Shown piece by piece: positions 38,608 through 53,400 of a stretch of 64,000 nt of DNA. Location: contig CM055912.1 of assembly GCA_029582155.1 (NCBI GenBank), forward strand, positions 1 to 64,000. Reading direction: 5' to 3'. Every line of letters begins with the position of its first letter. The first letter of the stretch is position 1. Below the pieces are notes generated by a model. It was not told the origin of the DNA and ran no database searches. It worked only from the letters and a program-made list of their open reading frames with translations. The stretch comes from Panopea generosa (Eukaryota; Mollusca; Bivalvia; Adapedonta; Hiatellidae). The position numbers and the translations under genes are program-made.

Positions 38608-39957
38608 CGCATAGACGTAGACCACGGGTATTCAAGTACAGACGCATGTCTGTAGACCACGAGTATTCAAGTACAGACGCATGTCTGTAGACCACGGGTA
38701 TTCAAGTACAGACGCATGTCTGTAGACCACGGGTATTCAAGTACATACGCATGTCTGTAGACCACGGGTATACAAGTAAAGACGCATGTCTGTAGACCAC
38801 AGGTATTCAAGTACATACGCATGTCTGTAGACCACGGGTATTCAAGTATAGACACATGTCTGTAGACCACGGGTATTGAAGTACATGTGCATGTCTGTAG
38901 CCCAAGGGTATTCAAGTACAGACACATATTTGTAGACAACGGGTATTCAAGAACATACGCATGTCTGTAGACCACGGGTATTCAATTACAGACGCATGTC
39001 TGTAGACAACGGGTATTCAAGTACAGACACACGTCTGTAGACCACAGGTATTCAAGTACATACGCATGTCTGTAGACAACGTGTATTCAATTACAGACGC
39101 ATGTCTGCAGATCACTGGTATTCAAGTACAGACGCATGTCTGTACACCACGGGTATTCAAGTACATGTGCATGTCTGTAGACCACTGGTATTCAAGTACA
39201 GATGCATGTCTCTAGACAACGGGTATTCAAGTACAGGCACATTTTTGTAGACCACGGCTATTCAAGTAAACACGCATGTCTGAAGACCACGGGTATTCAA
39301 GTACAGACGTATGTCTGTAGACCACGGGTATTCAGGTACAGACGCATGTTTGTACAGACGCGTATTAAAGTACAGATACATGTCTGTAGACCATGGGTAT
39401 TCAATTACATACGCATGTCTGTAGACCACGGGTGTTCAAGTACAGACGCATGTCTGTATACAACAAGTATTCAAGTACAGACACATGTCTGTAGACCACG
39501 GGTATTCAAGTACATACGCATTTCTGTAGACCACGGGTATTCAAGTATAGACGCATGTCTGTAGACAACGAGTATTCAAGTACAGACGCATGTCTGTAGA
39601 CCACGGGTATTCAAGTTTGTACAGACGCATGTTAAAGTACAGGCGTATGTCTGTAGACCACGGGTATTCAAGTACAGACGCATGTCTGTAAACAACTTGT
39701 ATTCAAGTACAGGCGCATGTCTGTAGAACACGGGTATTCAAGTACAGACACAAGTCTGTAGACCACGGATATTCAAGTACAGACGCATTTCTGTAGACCA
39801 ATGGTATTCAAGTACAGATGCATGTTTGTACAGACGCATGTTTAAGTACAGACACATGTCTGTAGACCACGGGTATTCAAGTACAGACGCATGTCTGTAG
39901 ATCACGGGTATTCAAGTACAGACGCATGTCTGTAGACCACCGGTATTCAAGTACAGA
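38608..39957. repeat. 35-bp minisatellite, about 38 copies
   Basis: The unit is GTAGACCACGGGTATTCAAG plus TACAGACGCATGTCT, with variants TACATACGC, TACAGACAC and GACAACG. A shortened insertion-bearing unit (GTTTGTACAGACGCATGTTA type) recurs near 39349, 39615 and 39826, which marks a spread variant block. The spacer 38187-38600 is non-coding. Confidence 0.95.
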
Positions 39958-41150
39958 TATTTTTTAGAAAAACATGTCTGGCCAGAAAGCCAGTCTAACT
40001 TAAGGTTCTTTTAGAGACATACTAGTATAGTATGTTTCAGCTCATATAGCAAAGTATATTAACCCCAAATATTAAAGATTTTATTTAACTATAAGTACTA
40101 ATTATACTCTGAGCTTGGATGAAACATAGTTGCCCATTAATGTTTGATCTTGTTACGGTGTGGGTGTCTGTTCTGTGCCAGGCATTTTTACTATTTTGTT
40201 TTTGTCAAGTTCAAGCGCTACTCCTGGATAAAACCAATTTTCAAATTGGTCATTGCATGAACATGCATATATATATATATATATATATGGGTATATCCTG
40301 TAGGCAGGCAGGCAGGCAGGCAGGTAGGGCAGGCAAATTCGTTAGTTCGCATTGTAACATATATATAGCTATATAGCATCGTAACTTCGCAGAAAATTTT
40401 GCGTTGCATCATCGCGCAGTTTCACAGTCGGTCCTGTCAGACAACGTGAACACCCCTTTCTCTCCAGCGTCAGCGACAAGGCTGGTAGTATTGTTTCTAA
40501 CCACAACCGGTTTAACTGCCCATGTCCTCCTTAAACAGTCTGCACCATATTACAACTCAACGTTTTTTTAGAAGTTTCATCAAACTTATTGTACTGGTAT
40601 TTTTACATGTCGATTTCACAAGATCATCAATGAGTTTTTTGGAAATACTTTCTATGCGTTCATATGTGTAGATTGGGTTGATGGCTGATAAAGGCGATTT
40701 CAACATTGCCTTTTGTACGTTTACAGACGAATATTGCCTTTTGTACCTTTAAAAAACCATTTTGCGGTTTCTATCTTTAAAGACGCCTTACGTCATTTAT
40801 CAGGTGTCGCAGTGTGCATTTATGAAATTATTACCTGCATTTTATTTAAAAAAATTTAAACAAAAGATAGTCAGTCGTTCAGGGACAATGACCTTTTTTA
40901 TTATGATATAACGACAGAAAATGATTTAGTTCAATTATGTTCTGAGAGACCAATGAAACTAGTAGCAATTTATTCTTTTAAGTTAGTTACATCAGTTCAA
41001 ATCCATGCCTTTTAGAGTACATGTACAAGAAATGAAAGTTAGTAATTTGTTTTATTTCAAAGAACTGATCAGGTTAAAAATTTGGGTTTTGACTCTCAGG
41101 GTAGCAGAATTAATGGGAAAGATATAAGAAATCTGTCCTTTACTTTAATA
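39958..41150. other. Non-coding stretch with microsatellites
   Basis: It holds an AT run (40266-40288), a GGCA tetranucleotide run (40301-40335) and a dispersed-repeat segment (40700-40845) that matches 37645-37800 (TTTAAAGACG, CTTACGT, TTATTACCTGCA). No exon was found. Confidence 0.5.
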
Positions 41151-41151
41151 T

Positions 41152-41830
41152 TAACTTATTTATTTTTCTTCGATTGAGAAACATGGTATAACAACTTAAG
41201 ATAAATCATGCTCGAAGTGTTCCTGGGTAGAACCAGTATAAAGCATATACAGATAAAGTGTTTTTGCTCAAGGACATAACACATAGCTGTCCATATTTAA
41301 AATGGATGAAAAGCATCTCATTTTTATAAATAAATAAAATCCAAATGGTTTGATATACCTGTCATCCAAATCTCAACATATCGATTTTCAATACGAGTTA
41401 CAAAACGGAAACAAAATCGCCATATTAAAAATAGACAGCGTTTAAATCCTTCACATCGTCCTTCAGGATTCTTTCCAAGATGGGTGCAAATTTAACATGC
41501 AACCCTACAAGACAAATCAAATTGAAATCAAAATCAACACCACCCATTTATTACTTTCCAAAATATTTTGCAATTTTAATCGCGAAATCTTTATTAATCT
41601 CACCTAGGCCAAGTTAGGAAACTCTTTTTTAATATATTATTTTGGCAGATTTATTATTATATTTATCCTTTGGCAATACTGTGTCAATGAGTATATACGG
41701 ACACGATATATTGGAGAAAAAAAGTTTTAGGTCAATTTAAAAAATCCCAATATACTTCCTTTAAAAATTCTGACCTCGCTTGACAACAATCCAATTAAAT
41801 ATTAAAGGTGCTACAATATTCATTAGCATT
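41152..41830 (+). mobile_element. Dispersed element, copy C, with a single 16-bp unit and no arrays
   Basis: The left 140 bp match the two flanks of the 16-bp array at 31.2-34.3 kb, with only one GGGTAGAACCAGTAT unit between them. The right part (41310-41780) matches copy A at 14.4-15.3 kb, but lacks its 30-bp array and its inserted short element. It is therefore an unexpanded version that joins the other two. There is no coding capacity. Confidence 0.6.
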
Positions 41831-42418
41831 TACAATCAATGAAGTGTCATACCTCTGTCCATCCAACTTGTTCACGCTTCATGTCAATAGCAATCCGACA
41901 TCAATGAAGCCACAATCTGCAGTTTTTTCTAAGAGATTACAACTCTGATCAAGTTTGAAAAATAAAAACAAGACAATTTTTTTTTTATTTCACTTTTATT
42001 TTTAAGTGTAAGAAATGTTTTTGTATAATATAACGACTAGTCCACAAAATTTGGTTCAATTGGTTATCTAGTGTCATTGTATGTCATCAAGAGCTAACAG
42101 ACGATCAGTTAGCTTAACCATTGTTTCCTGGTGGATCCTGAGAGGTTAACCAATACTCGAGCACAAACCATCACTGCAAGTAGCAGATAACTTTCAAACT
42201 TGAATCAGCAGAGATGAATGATAATGAAATGCAATGTTGTACATCAATCATCACAGAAACTGTGACTAAGCGGTATTCAAACACATTCTCTGCATTACAC
42301 CTATTCCGAATGAACACTGTCACATACAGCTTCTTAACGTTTCATATCAGTGTGTGCATAAATGTAATTGTTGTTACATTCAGTTAAATTTATTACCTTT
42401 AACACAATTAGATATTAG

Positions 42419-42500
42419 GGTCCTCTATAACCGAGTGGTCTAAGACACTAACAACCACTTACTTCTCACCACTGAAGTCTTGGGTTCGTGTCTCTCTTGG
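42419..42500 (+). repeat. tRNA-derived SINE head
   Basis: The A-box region is ATAACCGAGTGGTCTAAG and the B-box is TGGGTTCGTGTC, with a Ser/Leu-like long middle part. The stems are imperfect. It is followed by a tail that starts TGTGAGAAAGATTG. Just upstream, 42230-42275 (CATCAATCATCACAG, ACTGTGACT) resembles the tail of the SINE head at 62.3 kb. Confidence 0.6.
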
Positions 42501-42609
42501 TCAAAAATAATTATGTGAGAAAGATTGAAAGTTGTGCAGAAATAAGGTTGTTCTACTCGGTCATTCACCTGATATGTTTTTTTCCTTTTTTTAATTTGCT
42601 GAGCCTATG

Positions 42610-43890
42610 TAAAACATACAACAAGAGGGCTTGAATCGCTCTACTGACAACAAATGGACAGATCAAAATTTCAGAGGAAACGTTCTTTGAAAGTTCCTCT
42701 TCAACAAATCTTTAAGCAGACCACCATGCAATGTAACACATAAAATATCTAAGGTCTAGATCTTGAACTTTCAAAGAAAATGTTTTTTAATATTTCTCAT
42801 AGTATATCACGGCTTATAAGCCCTGTGGTGGGGACATTTGTGGTCGAATAACGCTGGTTCAATACCTTGTCCTAGATCTTGTGGTTATACAACTGCTGTG
42901 CGATTAAGATTTAATGAAAAATGAGGGTGCTATCTCATCTACAAGAAAAATGTTAACAAAAGGACGATGGACAGTTTACCACGACAAGATGCCCAAGAGG
43001 ACATGAATGCTCTACTGGCAACAGATGCTTTACAGGATCTCCATGCAATGCTACATGTAAAGTATCTAAAGTCTAGGCCTTTTAGAAAAAAATGTTTTTT
43101 GTTAAAAATTTCGCTCAAAGTGTGCTTATAAGCCCTGTGGCGGAGGCACTTGTAGTTGAATGACACTGGTTCAAGAACTCTTCCAAGATCTTATGGTTAT
43201 GTAATAGATGTGCACGTTTGGTTAAGATTCCATGAAAAATGAAAAGTGCTATCACGGCTACAACATTTTCCCTATATAGCTCTATGTAAAATGGTGACCC
43301 TTGTGGTGGCCCCAAATTTGACCCAAGAGACCCGATTTCAGCAGATCTTTTACAGGACTTCCATGCAATGTTACACGTAAAACATCTAAGGTGTAGGCCT
43401 TAAACTTTCAGAGAAAATGTTTTTTTATGATTTCGCTTAAAATGTGCTTATAATAAGCCCTATGACAGGGGCATATTGGTCAAATGACACTGGTTCATGA
43501 ACTTGTCCGAGATCTTGTTGTTATATAACTGCTGTGCAAGTTTGGTTAAGATTCAACGAAAAATAAAGGTACTATCGCGGCTACAACTTTTTTCCTATCC
43601 AACTTTATGTAAAATAGCCACCACTGTGGGGGCCCCAAATTTGACCAAACGGACCTGACAAAAAATCTTTTAGTGAACCCACATTCAATGCTACATCTAA
43701 ATTATCTGAGGTCCAGGCCTTGAACTTTCAGAGAAAGTGTTTTTTTAAAATTTCGCTTAAAGTGTGCTTATAAGCCCTGTGGTGGGGGCATTTGTTGTCA
43801 AATGATGCCAGTTCAAGAACTCGTTCGAGATCTTATGGTTATATAACTGCTGTGCAAGTTTGGTTTAGATGCAATGAAAACTGACTGCGA
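42610..43890 (+). repeat. 320-bp tandem repeat, 4 diverged copies
   Basis: Landmarks recur with 320-322 bp spacing: the GTCTAGATCTTGAACTTTCA type at 42748, 43068, 43390 and 43710; TTATAAGCCCTGTGGTGGGG; and GGTTATATAACTGCTGTGC. The leading ACAAGAGGGCTTGAATCGCT resembles the start of a repeat that is widespread in bivalve genomes (recalled, not checked). Short minus-strand open frames (42939-43315) are by-products. Confidence 0.8.
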
Positions 43891-43972
43891 CTTACTTCAG
43901 AGTTTTTGGAATTATTCTCGTGTTATATATTCAATTGAGCCAGTACTGGGTTTCATTTTGAGAATCACACGG

Positions 43973-44042
43973 GACGAGTCTGGATCAAACATGTGACCTA
44001 TCGCGAGCAGACAAAAACCTATCCACTAAACAAAACTGTCAG
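43973..44042 (-). repeat. tRNA-derived SINE head
   Basis: On the minus strand the A-box region is GTTTAGTGGATAGG, the anticodon region lies around CTGCTCGCGATAGG, and the B-box is TGTTTGATCCAGACTCG. The tail that follows (TGATTCTCAAAATGAAACCC) runs to about 43930. Confidence 0.5.
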
Positions 44043-44295
44043 CATTATTTTATAGCCGTCTCGCGTGATCATTGTGGTTGTCAATGAAAATATTAGAAAA
44101 TATCAAAATTTCCAGACCTAGCATTTGTCATACATGGATGGAATTAATTTAAGTTCCTCGTAATTAAGGACATTTTTATAGAGAAATATATCAGAAACAA
44201 ATGTCTTTTTAACAATCATTTAGCAGTGAATACTTTTCATAATTAACATAAAGCTTTATCAATTTGACACAGTGTAATCCAGGGGTCATTATACA

Positions 44296-44412
44296 TTATT
44301 TTAGTTTAAACATGATCCAAGTTGTCAGGAGGAAATAAGGTAGTAGATTATTTCTGGAAGTCAAAACATCCCTAATGTTATCTTCATTAGCATCTGGTCT
44401 GTATCCACTCAT
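44296..44412 (-). CDS. Candidate small exon downstream of the cryptochrome exon
   Basis: On the minus strand a good acceptor (TATTATTTTTCAG|A) precedes ATGAGTGGATACAGACC, and the frame stays open for 38 codons (MSGYRPDANEDN then IRDVLTSRNN) to TAA at 44296. It lies downstream, on the same strand, of the cryptochrome exon at 62 kb. It could be that gene's divergent C-terminal exon, which would put the 17.5-kb array inside an intron. I do not recognise the peptide, and animal cryptochrome tails are poorly conserved. An ATG at the splice site could also be chance. Weak call. Confidence 0.25.
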   Translation of the reverse strand: MSGYRPDANEDNIRDVLTSRNNLLPYFLLTTWIMFKLK

Positions 44413-44485
44413 TCTGAAAAATAATACAACTGGATGTCATTGGGTAACCTTTAAATGACAACACTGAATGTTTTTTAATTAAGCA

Positions 44486-47400
44486 ATTCAATCAGATCAG
44501 TCATCAAAACCATACGCATGTCAGTGGGATCAGTCATCAGGACCATACACATGTCAGTGGGATCAGTCATCAGGACCATAAGCATGTCAGTGGGATCAGT
44601 CATCCAGACCATACGTTTGACAGTGGGATCAGTCATCAGGACCATACTCATGTCAGTGGGATCAGTCATCAGGTCCATACGCATGTCAGTGGGATCAGTC
44701 ATCAGGACCATAAGGATGTCAGTGGGATCAGTCATCAGGACCATACTCTTGTCAGTGGGATCAGTAGTCAGAACCATACGCATGTCAGTGATATCAGTCA
44801 TCAGGACCATATGCATGACAGTGGGATCAGTCATCAGAACCATACTCATGTCAGTGGGATCAGTCATCAGGACCATACCCATGTCAGTGGGATCAGTCAT
44901 CAGAACCATACGCATGTCAGTGGGATCAGTCATTAGGACCATATGCATGTCAGTGGGATCAGTCATCAGGACCATATGCATGTCAGTGGGATCAGTCATC
45001 AGGACCATACGCATGTCAGTGGGATCAGTCATCAGGACCATATGCATGTCAGTGGGATCAGTCATCAGGACCATACGCATGTCAGTGGGATCAGTCATCA
45101 GGACCATACGCATGTCAGTGATATCAGTCATCAGGACCATACGCATGTCAGTGATATCAGTCATCAGGACCATACGCATGTCAGTGGGATCAGACCATTT
45201 CAGTACAGGACCATACGCATGTCAGTGGGATCAGTCATCAGGACCATACGCATGTCAGTGGGATCAGTCATCAGGACCATACGCATGTCAGTGGGATCAG
45301 TCATCAGGACCATACTCATGTCAGTGGGATCAGTCATCAGACCATACGCATGTCCAGTGTATCAGTCATCAGGACCATACGCATGTCAGTGGGATCAGTC
45401 ATCAGGACCATACTCATGTCAGTGGGATCAGTCAATCAGGACCATACGCATGTCAGTGGGATCAGTCATCAGGACCATACGCATGTCAGTGGGATCAGTC
45501 TCAGGACCATACGCATGTCAGTGGGATCAGTCATCAGGACCATACTCATGTCAGTGGGATCAGTCATCAGGACCATACGCATGTCAGTGGGATCAGTCAT
45601 CAGGACCATACTGCATGTCAGTGGGATCAGTCATCAGGACCATACGCATGTCAGTGGGATCAGTCATCAGGACCATACGCATGTCAGTGGGATCAGTCAT
45701 CAGGACCATACGCATGTCAGTGGGATCAGTCATCAGGACCATACTCATGTCAGTGGGATCAGTCATCAGGACCATACGCATGTCAGTGGGATCAGTCATC
45801 AGGACCATAGCATGTCAGTGGATCAGTCATCAGGACCATACGCATGTCAGTGGGATCAGTCATCAGGACCATACGCATGTCAGTGGGATCAGTCATCAGG
45901 ACCATACTGCATGTCAGTGGGATCAGTCATCAGGACCATACGCATGTCAGTGGGATCAGTCATCAGACCATATGCATGTCAGTGGGATCAGTCATCAGGA
46001 CCATACTCATGTCAGTGGGATCAGTCATCAGGACCATACGACATGTCAGTGGGATCAGTCATCAGGACCATACGCATGTCAGTGGGATCAGTCATCAGGA
46101 CCATACGCATGTCAGTGGGATCAGTCATCAGGACCATACTCATGTCAGTGGGATCAGTCATCAGGAACCATACTCATGTCAGTGGGATCAGTCATCAGGA
46201 CCATACGCATGTCAGTGGGATCAGTCATCAGGACCATATCATGTCAGTGGGATCAGTCATCAGGACCATACGCATGTCAGTGGGATCAGTCATCAGGACC
46301 ATAGCATGTCAGTGGGATCAGTCATCAGGACCATACTCATGTCAGTGGATCAGTCATCAGGACCATATGCATGTCAGTGGGATCAGTCATCAGGACCATA
46401 CGCATGTCAGTGGGATCAGTCATCAGAACCATACGCATGTCAGTGGGATCAGTCATCAGGACCATACGCATGTCAGTGGGATCATCATCAGACCATACGC
46501 ATGTCAGTGGGATCAGTCATCAGGACATAAGCATGTGTGATATCAGTCATCAGGACCATATGTCAGTGGGATCAGTCATCAGGACCATATGCATGTCAGT
46601 GATATCAGTCATCAAGACCATACGCATGTCAGTGGGATCAGTAGTCAAAACCATACGCATGTCTGTGGGATCAGTCATCAGGACCATATGCATGTCAGTG
46701 GGATCAGTCATCAGGACCATACGCATGTCAGTGATTTCAGTCATTAGAACCATACGCATGTCAGTGATATCAGTCATCCAGACCATACGCATGTCAGTGG
46801 GATCAGTCATCAGGACCATACGCATGTCAGTGGGATCAGCCATCAGGACCATACGCATGTCAGTGATATCAGTCATCAGAACCATACGCATGTGAGTGAT
46901 ATCAGTCATCCAGACCATACGCATGTCAGTGGGATCAGTCATCAGGACCATATGCATGACAGTGGGATCAGTCAACAGGACCATATCCATGTCAGTGGGA
47001 TCAGTCATCAGGACCATACGCATGTCAGTGGGATCAGTCATCAGGACCATACGCATGTCAGTGAGATCAGTCATCAGGACCATACGCATGTCAGTGAGAT
47101 CAGTCATCAGGACCATACGCATGTCATTGGGATCAGTCATCAGGACCATACGCATGACAGTGGGATCAGTCAACATGACCATATCCATGTCAGTGGGATC
47201 AGTCATCAGGACCATACGCATGTCAGTGAGATCAGTCATCAGGACCATACCCATGTCAGTGATATCAGTCATCAGGACCATACGCCGGTCAGTGATATCA
47301 GTCATCAGGACCATACGCATGTCAGTGGGATCAGTCATCAGGACCATACGCATGTCAGTGGGATCAGTCATCAGGACCATACGCATGACAGTGGGATCAG

Positions 47401-50400
47401 TCAACAGGACCATATCCATGTCAGTGGGATCAGTCATCAGGACCATACGCATGTCAGTGAGATCAGTCATCAGGACCATACCCATGTCAGTGATATCAGT
47501 CATCAGGACCATACGCCGGTCAGTGATATCAGTCATCAGGACCATACGCATGTCAGTGGGATCAGTCATCAGGACCATACGCATGTCAGTGGGATCAGTC
47601 ATCAGGACCATACGCATGTCAGTGGGATCAGTCATCAGGACCATACGCATGTCAGTGATATCAGTCATCAGGACCATACTCATGTCAGTGGGATCAGTCA
47701 TCAGGACCATACGCATGTCAGTGGGATCAGTCATCAGGACCATATGTATGTCAGTGATATCAGTCATCAGGACCATACGCATGTCAGTGGGATCTGTCAT
47801 CAGGACCATACGCATGTCAGTGGGATCAGTCATCAGGACCATACGCATGTCAGTGGGATCAGTCATCATGACCATACACATGTCAGTGATATCAGTAATC
47901 AGGATCATACGCATGTCTGTGGGATCTGTCATCAGGACCATACGCATGTCAGTGGGATCAGTCATCAGGACCATACGCATGTCAGTGGGATCAGTCATCA
48001 GGACCATACGCATGTCAGTGATATTAGTCATCAGGACCATATGCATGTCTATGGGATCAGTCATCAGAACCATACGCATGTCAGTGATATCAGTCATCAG
48101 GACCATACGCATGTCAGTGATATCAGTCTTCGAGACCATACGCATGTCAGTGGGATCAGTCATCAGGACCATATGCATGTCAGTTGGATCAGTCATCAGG
48201 AACATACGCATGACAGTGATATCAGTCATCAGAACCATACGCATGTCAGTGATATCAGTCATCAGGACCATATGCATGTCAGTGATATCAGTCATCAGAA
48301 CCATACACATGTCAGTGATATCAGTCATCAGGACCATACGCATGTCAGTGGGATCAGTCATCAGGACCATACGCATGTCAGTGATATCAGTCATCAGGAC
48401 CATACGCATGTCAGTGGGATCAGTCATCAAGACCATATGCATGTCAGTGGGATCGGTCATCAGGACCATACACATGTCAGTGATAACAGTCATCAGGACC
48501 AAATGCATGTCAGTGGGATCAGTCATCAGGACCATACGCATGACAGTGATATCAGTCATCAGGACCATATGCATGTCAGTGATATCAGTCATCAGGACCA
48601 TACGCATGTCAGTGGGATCAGTCATCAGGACCATACGCATGTCAGTGGGATCAGTCATCAGGACCATATGCATGACAGTGGGATCAGTCATCAGGAACAT
48701 ACGCATGACAGTGGGATCAGTCAACAGGACCATACCCATGTCAGTGGTATCAGTCATCAGGACCATACTCATGTCAGTGGTATCAGTCATCAGGACCATA
48801 CGCATGTCAGTGGGATCAGTGATCAGGACCATACGCATCTCAGTGGGATCAGTCATCAGGACCATACGCATGTCAGTGGGATCAGTCATCAGGACCATAC
48901 CCATGTCAGTGGGATCTGTCATCAGGACCATACTCATGTCAGTGGGATCAGTCATCAGAACCATATGCATGTCAGTGGGATCAGTCATCAGGACCATACT
49001 CATGTCAGTGGGATCAGTCATCAGAACCATATGCATGTCAGTGGGATCAGTCATCAGGATCATACGCATGTGAGTGATATCAGTCATCAGGACCATATGT
49101 TTGGCAGTGGGATCAGTCATCAGGACCATATGCATGTCAGTGATATCAGTCATCAGGACCATACGCATGTCAGTGGGATCAGTAGTCAAAACCATACGCG
49201 TGTCTGTGGGATCAGTCATCAGGACCATATGCATGTCAGTGGGATCAGTCATCAGGACCATACGCATGTCAGTGATTTCAGTCATTAGAACCATACGCAT
49301 GTCAGTGATATCAGTCATCCAGACCATACGCATGTCAGTGGGATCAGTCATCAGGACCATACGCATGTCAGTGGGATCAGCCATCAGGACCATACGCATG
49401 TCAGTGATATCAGTCATCAGGACCATACGCATAACAGTGATATCAGTCATCAGGACCATACGCATGTCAGTGGGATCAGTAGTCAAAACCATACGCATGT
49501 CTGTGGGATCAGTCATCAGGACCATATGCATGTCAGTGGGATCAGTCATCAGGACCATACGCATGTCAGTGATTTCAGTCATTAGAACCATACGCATGTC
49601 AGTGATTTCAGTCATTAGAACCATACGCATGTCAGTGATATCAGTCATCCAGACCATACGCATGTCAGTGGGATCAGTCATCAGGACCATACGCATGTCA
49701 GTGGGATCAGCCATCAGGACCATACGCATGTCAGTGATATCAGTCATCAGAACCATACGCATGTCAGTGATATCAGTCATCAGGACCATACGCATGTCAG
49801 TGATATCAGTCATCAGGACCATATGCATGTCAGTGGGATCAGTCATCAGGACCATACGCATGTCAGTGGGATCAGTCATCAGGACCATACGCATGTCAGT
49901 GGGATCATTCATCGTGACCATACGCATGTCAGTGATATCAGTCATCAGGACCATACGCATGTCAGTGGGATCAGTCATCAGGACCATACGCATGTCAGTG
50001 GGATCAGTCATCAGGACCATACGCATGTCAGTGATATCAGTCATCAGGACCATACGCATGTCAGTGGGATCAGTCATCAGGACCATACGCATGTCAGTGA
50101 TATCAGTCATCAGGACCATACGCATGTCAGTGGCATCAGTCATCAGGACCATACGCGTGTCAGTGGGATCAGTCATCAGGACCATACGCGTGTCAGTGGG
50201 ATCAGTCATCAGGACCATACGCGTGTCAGTGGGATCAGTCATCAGAACTATATGCATATCAGTGGGATCAGTCATCAGGATCATACGCTTGTCAGTGATA
50301 TCAGTCATTAGGACCATACGCATGTCAGTGATATCAGTCATCAGGACCATACGCATGTCAGTGGGATCAGTCATCAGAACCATACGCATATCAGTGGGAT

Positions 50401-53400
50401 CAGTCATCCAGACCATATGCATGTCAGTGGGATCAGTCATCCAGACCATACTCACGACAGTGGGATCAGTCATCAGGACCATAAGCATGTCAGTGGGACC
50501 ATACGCATGTCAGTGGGATCATTCATCAGGACCATACGCATGTCAGTGATATCAGTCATCAGGACCATATGCATGTCAGTGATATCAGTCATCAGGACCA
50601 TACGCATGTCAGTGGGATCAGTCATCAGGACCATACACATGTCAATGGGATCAGTTATCAGGACCATACGCATGTCAGTGATATCAGTCATCAGGACCAT
50701 ACGCATGTCAGTGATATCAGTCATCAGGACCATACGCATGTCAGTGATATCAATCATCAAGACCATATGCATGTCAGTGGGATCAGTCATCAGGACCATA
50801 CACATGTCAGTGATAACAGTCATCAGGACCATACGCATGTCAGTGGGATCAGTCATCAGGACCATACGCATGACAGTGATATCAGTCATCAGGACAATAC
50901 GCATGTCAGTGGGATCAGTCATCAGGACCATACTCATGTCAGTGATATCAGTCATCAGGACCATACGCATGTCAGTGGGATCAGTCATCAGGACCATACG
51001 CATGTCAGTGGGATCAGTAGTCAGAACCATACGCATGTCAGTGGGATCAGTCATCAGGACCATACGCATGTCAGTGGGATCAGTCATCAGGACCATACTC
51101 ATGTCAGTGATATCAGTCATCAGGACCATACGCATGTCAGTGGGATCAGTCATCAGGACCATACGCATGTCAGTGGGATCAGTAGTCAGAACCATACGCA
51201 TGTCAGTGGGATCAGTCATCAGGACCATACGCATGTCAGTGGTATCAGTCATCAGGACCATAAGCATGTCAGTGGGATCAGTCATCAGGACCATACGCAT
51301 GTCAGTGGTATCAGTCATCAGGACCATACGCATGTCAGTGGGATCAGTCATCAGGACCATACGCATGTCAGTGGTATCAGTCATCAGGACCATACGCATG
51401 TCTGTGATATCAGTCGTCAGGACCATACGCATGACAGTGATATTAGTCGTCAGGACCATACGCATGTCAGTGGGATCAGTCTTCAGGACCATACGCATGT
51501 CAGTGGGATCAGTCGTCCAGACCATACGCATGTCAGTGATATCAGTCGTCCAGACCATACGCATGTCAGTGATATCAGTCATCAGGACCATACGCATGTC
51601 AGTGAGATCAGTCATCAGGACCATACGCATGTCAGTGATATCAGTCTTCGAGACCATACGCATGTCAGTGGGATCAGTCATCAGGACCATATGCATGTCA
51701 GTTGGATCAGTCATCAGGAACATACGCATGACAGTGATATCAGTCATCAGAACCATACGCATGTCAGTGATATCAGTCATCAGGACCATATGCATGTCAG
51801 TGATATCAGTCATCAGAACCATACACATGTCAGTGATATCAGTCATCAGGACCATACGCATGTCAGTGGGATCAGTCATCAGGACCATACGCATGTCAGT
51901 GATATCAGTCATCAGGACCATACGCATGTCAGTGGGATCAGTCATCAAGACCATATGCATGTCAGTGGGATCGGTCATCAGGACCATACACATGTCAGTG
52001 ATAACAGTCATCAGGACCAAATGCATGTCAGTGGGATCAGTCATCAGGACCATACGCATGACAGTGATATCAGTCATCAGGACCATATGCATGTCAGTGA
52101 TATCAGTCATCAGGACCATACGCATGTCAGTGGGATCAGTCATCAGGACCATACGCATGTCAGTGGGATCAGTCATCAGGACCATATGCATGACAGTGGG
52201 ATCAGTCATCAGGAACATACGCATGACAGTGGGATCAGTCAACAGGACCATACCCATGTCAGTGGTATCAGTCATCAGGACCATACTCATGTCAGTGGTA
52301 TCAGTCATCAGGACCATACGCATGTCAGTGGGATCAGTGATCAGGACCATACGCATCTCAGTGGGATCAGTCATCAGGACCATACGCATGTCAGTGGGAT
52401 CAGTCATCAGGACCATACCCATGTCAGTGGGATCTGTCATCAGGACCATACTCATGTCAGTGGGATCAGTCATCAGAACCATATGCATGTCAGTGGGATC
52501 AGTCATCAGGACCATACTCATGTCAGTGGGATCAGTCATCAGAACCATATGCATGTCAGTGGGATCAGTCATCAGGATCATACGCATGTGAGTGATATCA
52601 GTCATCAGGACCATATGTTTGGCAGTGGGATCAGTCATCAGGACCATATGCATGTCAGTGATATCAGTCATCAGGACCATACGCATGTCAGTGGGATCAG
52701 TAGTCAAAACCATACGCGTGTCTGTGGGATCAGTCATCAGGACCATATGCATGTCAGTGGGATCAGTCATCAGGACCATACGCATGTCAGTGATTTCAGT
52801 CATTAGAACCATACGCATGTCAGTGATATCAGTCATCCAGACCATACGCATGTCAGTGGGATCAGTCATCAGGACCATACGCATGTCAGTGGGATCAGCC
52901 ATCAGGACCATACGCATGTCAGTGATATCAGTCATCAGGACCATACGCATAACAGTGATATCAGTCATCAGGACCATACGCATGTCAGTGGGATCAGTAG
53001 TCAAAACCATACGCATGTCTGTGGGATCAGTCATCAGGACCATATGCATGTCAGTGGGATCAGTCATCAGGACCATACGCATGTCAGTGATTTCAGTCAT
53101 TAGAACCATACGCATGTCAGTGATTTCAGTCATTAGAACCATACGCATGTCAGTGATATCAGTCATCCAGACCATACGCATGTCAGTGGGATCAGTCATC
53201 AGGACCATACGCATGTCAGTGGGATCAGCCATCAGGACCATACGCATGTCAGTGATATCAGTCATCAGAACCATACGCATGTCAGTGATATCAGTCATCA
53301 GGACCATACGCATGTCAGTGATATCAGTCATCAGGACCATATGCATGTCAGTGGGATCAGTCATCAGGACCATACGCATGTCAGTGGGATCAGTCATCAG

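Noticed and set aside
42939-43315. Two minus-strand open frames
   Set aside because: They lie in the 320-bp tandem repeat and are not conserved as open frames between its copies.
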